5,726 nucleotides of DNA from an uncultured Collinsella sp. (GTDB lineage Bacteria > Actinomycetota > Coriobacteriia > Coriobacteriales > Coriobacteriaceae). The notes beneath the pieces are model-generated. The model worked only from the letters and a program-made list of their open reading frames with translations, was not told the DNA's origin and made no database searches. The DNA lies in assembly GCA_902495265.1 (NCBI GenBank), contig CABUWR010000097.1:1-5726 (forward strand). Direction: 5' to 3'. The position numbers and the translations under genes were made by a program. This document shows positions 5,059 through 5,726 of the stretch, in pieces; position 1 is the stretch's first letter; every line of letters starts with the position of its first letter.

Positions 5059-5562
5059 ACGTCCCCAAGTGCCAAGGGTGTCCCCAACGACTAGTTGAAT
5101 GGGGTCGGGATTGGAGCTAGGGAGATAGCGGATTTCTAGCTCTATGCCGAGTTCTTGCAGCTCTTTGAAGGCGGCGATGTCTGTGTCGTCTACGGCAACT
5201 GTGGGCGTCGCGGGACGCTTGCCCTCCCCTGCTTGCATGTGACCGATACTGATCTTGGTAATGGGCACACCGCCCTTGACCAGCGCGAGCGCATCCGCGG
5301 GCGACGCCACCATGATGAGAATCCATTGGCGCGGCGTTGCGGTATGAATGATGTCGATGGTCCTTTGCACCGAGAAAAACCGCGTCCACACGCCCTCGGG
5401 CGCTGCGACCCTCATAGGCGCCCACTTGCGCGAATCCGCCGCAATCTCGTCGTTGACGATTAGGACGAGGTTGGAACCCATAGCCTCATTCCACAGCTCA
5501 ACGTCTTGCCCGTAAATAAACCGGTCATCGATACGCGTGAGAAGGATCTTGGGTTGAGCCAT
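5050..5562 (-). CDS. PTS mannose/sorbose-class subunit IIB with altered phosphorylation site and altered C-terminus
   Basis: A 170-residue cytoplasmic IIB component of the mannose/fructose/sorbose/GalNAc PTS class. In typical members it passes phosphate from IIA to the sugar carried by IIC/IID. Recognisable parts in order: KILLTRIDDRF near 5-15, LVLIVNDEIAAD near 32-43, MRVAAPEGV near 50, the central SPADALALVKGGVPITKISIGHMQ, VAVDDTDIAAFKELQELGIELEIRYLPSSNPDPI near the end. In the family the phosphorylated residue is His in the loop RIDDR-L/F-I-H-G-Q; here the codon is TAC, giving Tyr17, so phosphotransfer may be lost. The last residues (about QLVVGDTLGTWGRSF) and the TAA come from the repeat and palindromic units, so the native end was replaced. 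ATG 5562 is the natural start by alignment, though its Shine-Dalgarno is weak. Partner IIA/IIC/IID genes are not in the window. Confidence 0.88.
   Translation of the reverse strand: MAQPKILLTRIDDRFIYGQDVELWNEAMGSNLVLIVNDEIAADSRKWAPMRVAAPEGVWTRFFSVQRTIDIIHTATPRQWILIMVASPADALALVKGGVPITKISIGHMQAGEGKRPATPTVAVDDTDIAAFKELQELGIELEIRYLPSSNPDPIQLVVGDTLGTWGRSF
5054..5085. repeat. Two REP-like palindromic units after repeat copy 2
   Basis: AAGGAACGTCCCC (5054-5066, identical to 3894-3906) and AAGGGTGTCCCC (5074-5085). Compared with copy 1, the spacer between the two units is much shorter and lacks the GACGG-rich loop sequence. Both lie inside the PTS IIB reading frame. Confidence 0.6.
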
Positions 5563-5584
5563 GGCAGTCCCATTCTGTTTGAGA

Positions 5585-5610
5585 CTCGTAAGAGCGAGAC
5601 ATCACGTCTC
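5585..5610. repeat. Nested inverted repeats upstream of the PTS IIB gene
   Basis: CTCG-TAAGAG-CGAG (5585-5598) abuts GAGAC-ATCAC-GTCTC (5596-5610), overlapping at GAG, about 25-50 bp before the IIB start. This is a plausible operator or leader hairpin. I see no convincing -35/-10 pair in 5563-5690. Confidence 0.35.
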
Positions 5611-5690
5611 CAATATTAGTGCATTTAAGGTTGATTTCCGATCTCAGCCGAACACATTGAGCAAATAGGCCATTCCCTCAGTTAGCCGAA

Positions 5691-5723
5691 CGCCCCCGCG
5701 GCCTCTCCCGGGGTCCGGGGGCG
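5691..5723. repeat. GC-rich inverted repeat at the right edge
   Basis: CGCCCCCG (5691-5698) pairs with CGGGGGCG (5716-5723) around 17 bases. No T run follows on the minus strand, and the plus-strand continuation is outside the window, so a terminator pointing right cannot be judged. Confidence 0.4.
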
Positions 5724-5726
5724 GCA

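Noticed and set aside
4927..5087. N-terminal half of a 111-codon minus-strand open frame reading through the repeat
   Set aside because: This half is the translation of the repeat and would start inside the PTS IIB frame; only the part outside the repeat (4752-4926) looks coding.

Overview
The window is GC-rich bacterial chromosome dominated by carbohydrate genes: a 6-phospho-beta-galactosidase, a DeoR-type regulator, an aldose 1-epimerase and a mannose-class PTS IIB subunit. This content, the GC-rich codon use and an IS110-type transposase remnant suggest a gut actinobacterium of the Coriobacteriia, perhaps Collinsella. That assignment is inferred from general style and was not tested by a search.

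Left part (1-3091) is ordinary and well organised. The last 269 codons of lacG run in from the left edge and end at a very strong terminator (833-881). A DeoR-family repressor (1007-1771, minus) converges on lacG and is divergent from galM (1978-3030, plus); the spacer between the two starts holds candidate promoter and operator elements. galM ends at its own terminator (3059-3091). Together these genes fit lactose/galactoside use: a PTS delivers phosphorylated disaccharide, LacG splits it, and GalM interconverts the galactose or glucose anomers. The regulator plausibly senses a sugar phosphate, but its targets are unknown.

Middle part (3092-5100) is an accessory patch. It opens with a 5'-truncated, frameshifted IS110-family transposase remnant, then about 195 bp of non-coding DNA rich in short perfect hairpins, then the first copy of a 132-bp sequence (3642-3773). 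A second copy with only 3 differences lies 1285 bp downstream (4927-5058). Each copy contains a terminator-like hairpin and is followed by short palindromic units of the form AAGG...CCCC, six in all. Between the copies sits an AT-richer minus-strand cargo: the 3' scrap of an unrecognised ORF, a secreted protein of about 167 residues, and a 50-residue single-pass membrane protein 6 bp after it, closed by a minus-strand terminator (3962-4000). This cargo is the most novel part of the window.

Right part (5050-5726) holds a minus-strand PTS IIB gene with two oddities. The histidine expected in the RIDDR-[LF]-I-H-G-Q phosphorylation loop reads as tyrosine (Y17). The last residues and the stop codon are supplied by the repeat, so the repeat has rewritten the end of the gene. 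Upstream of it are two inverted repeats and no confident promoter.
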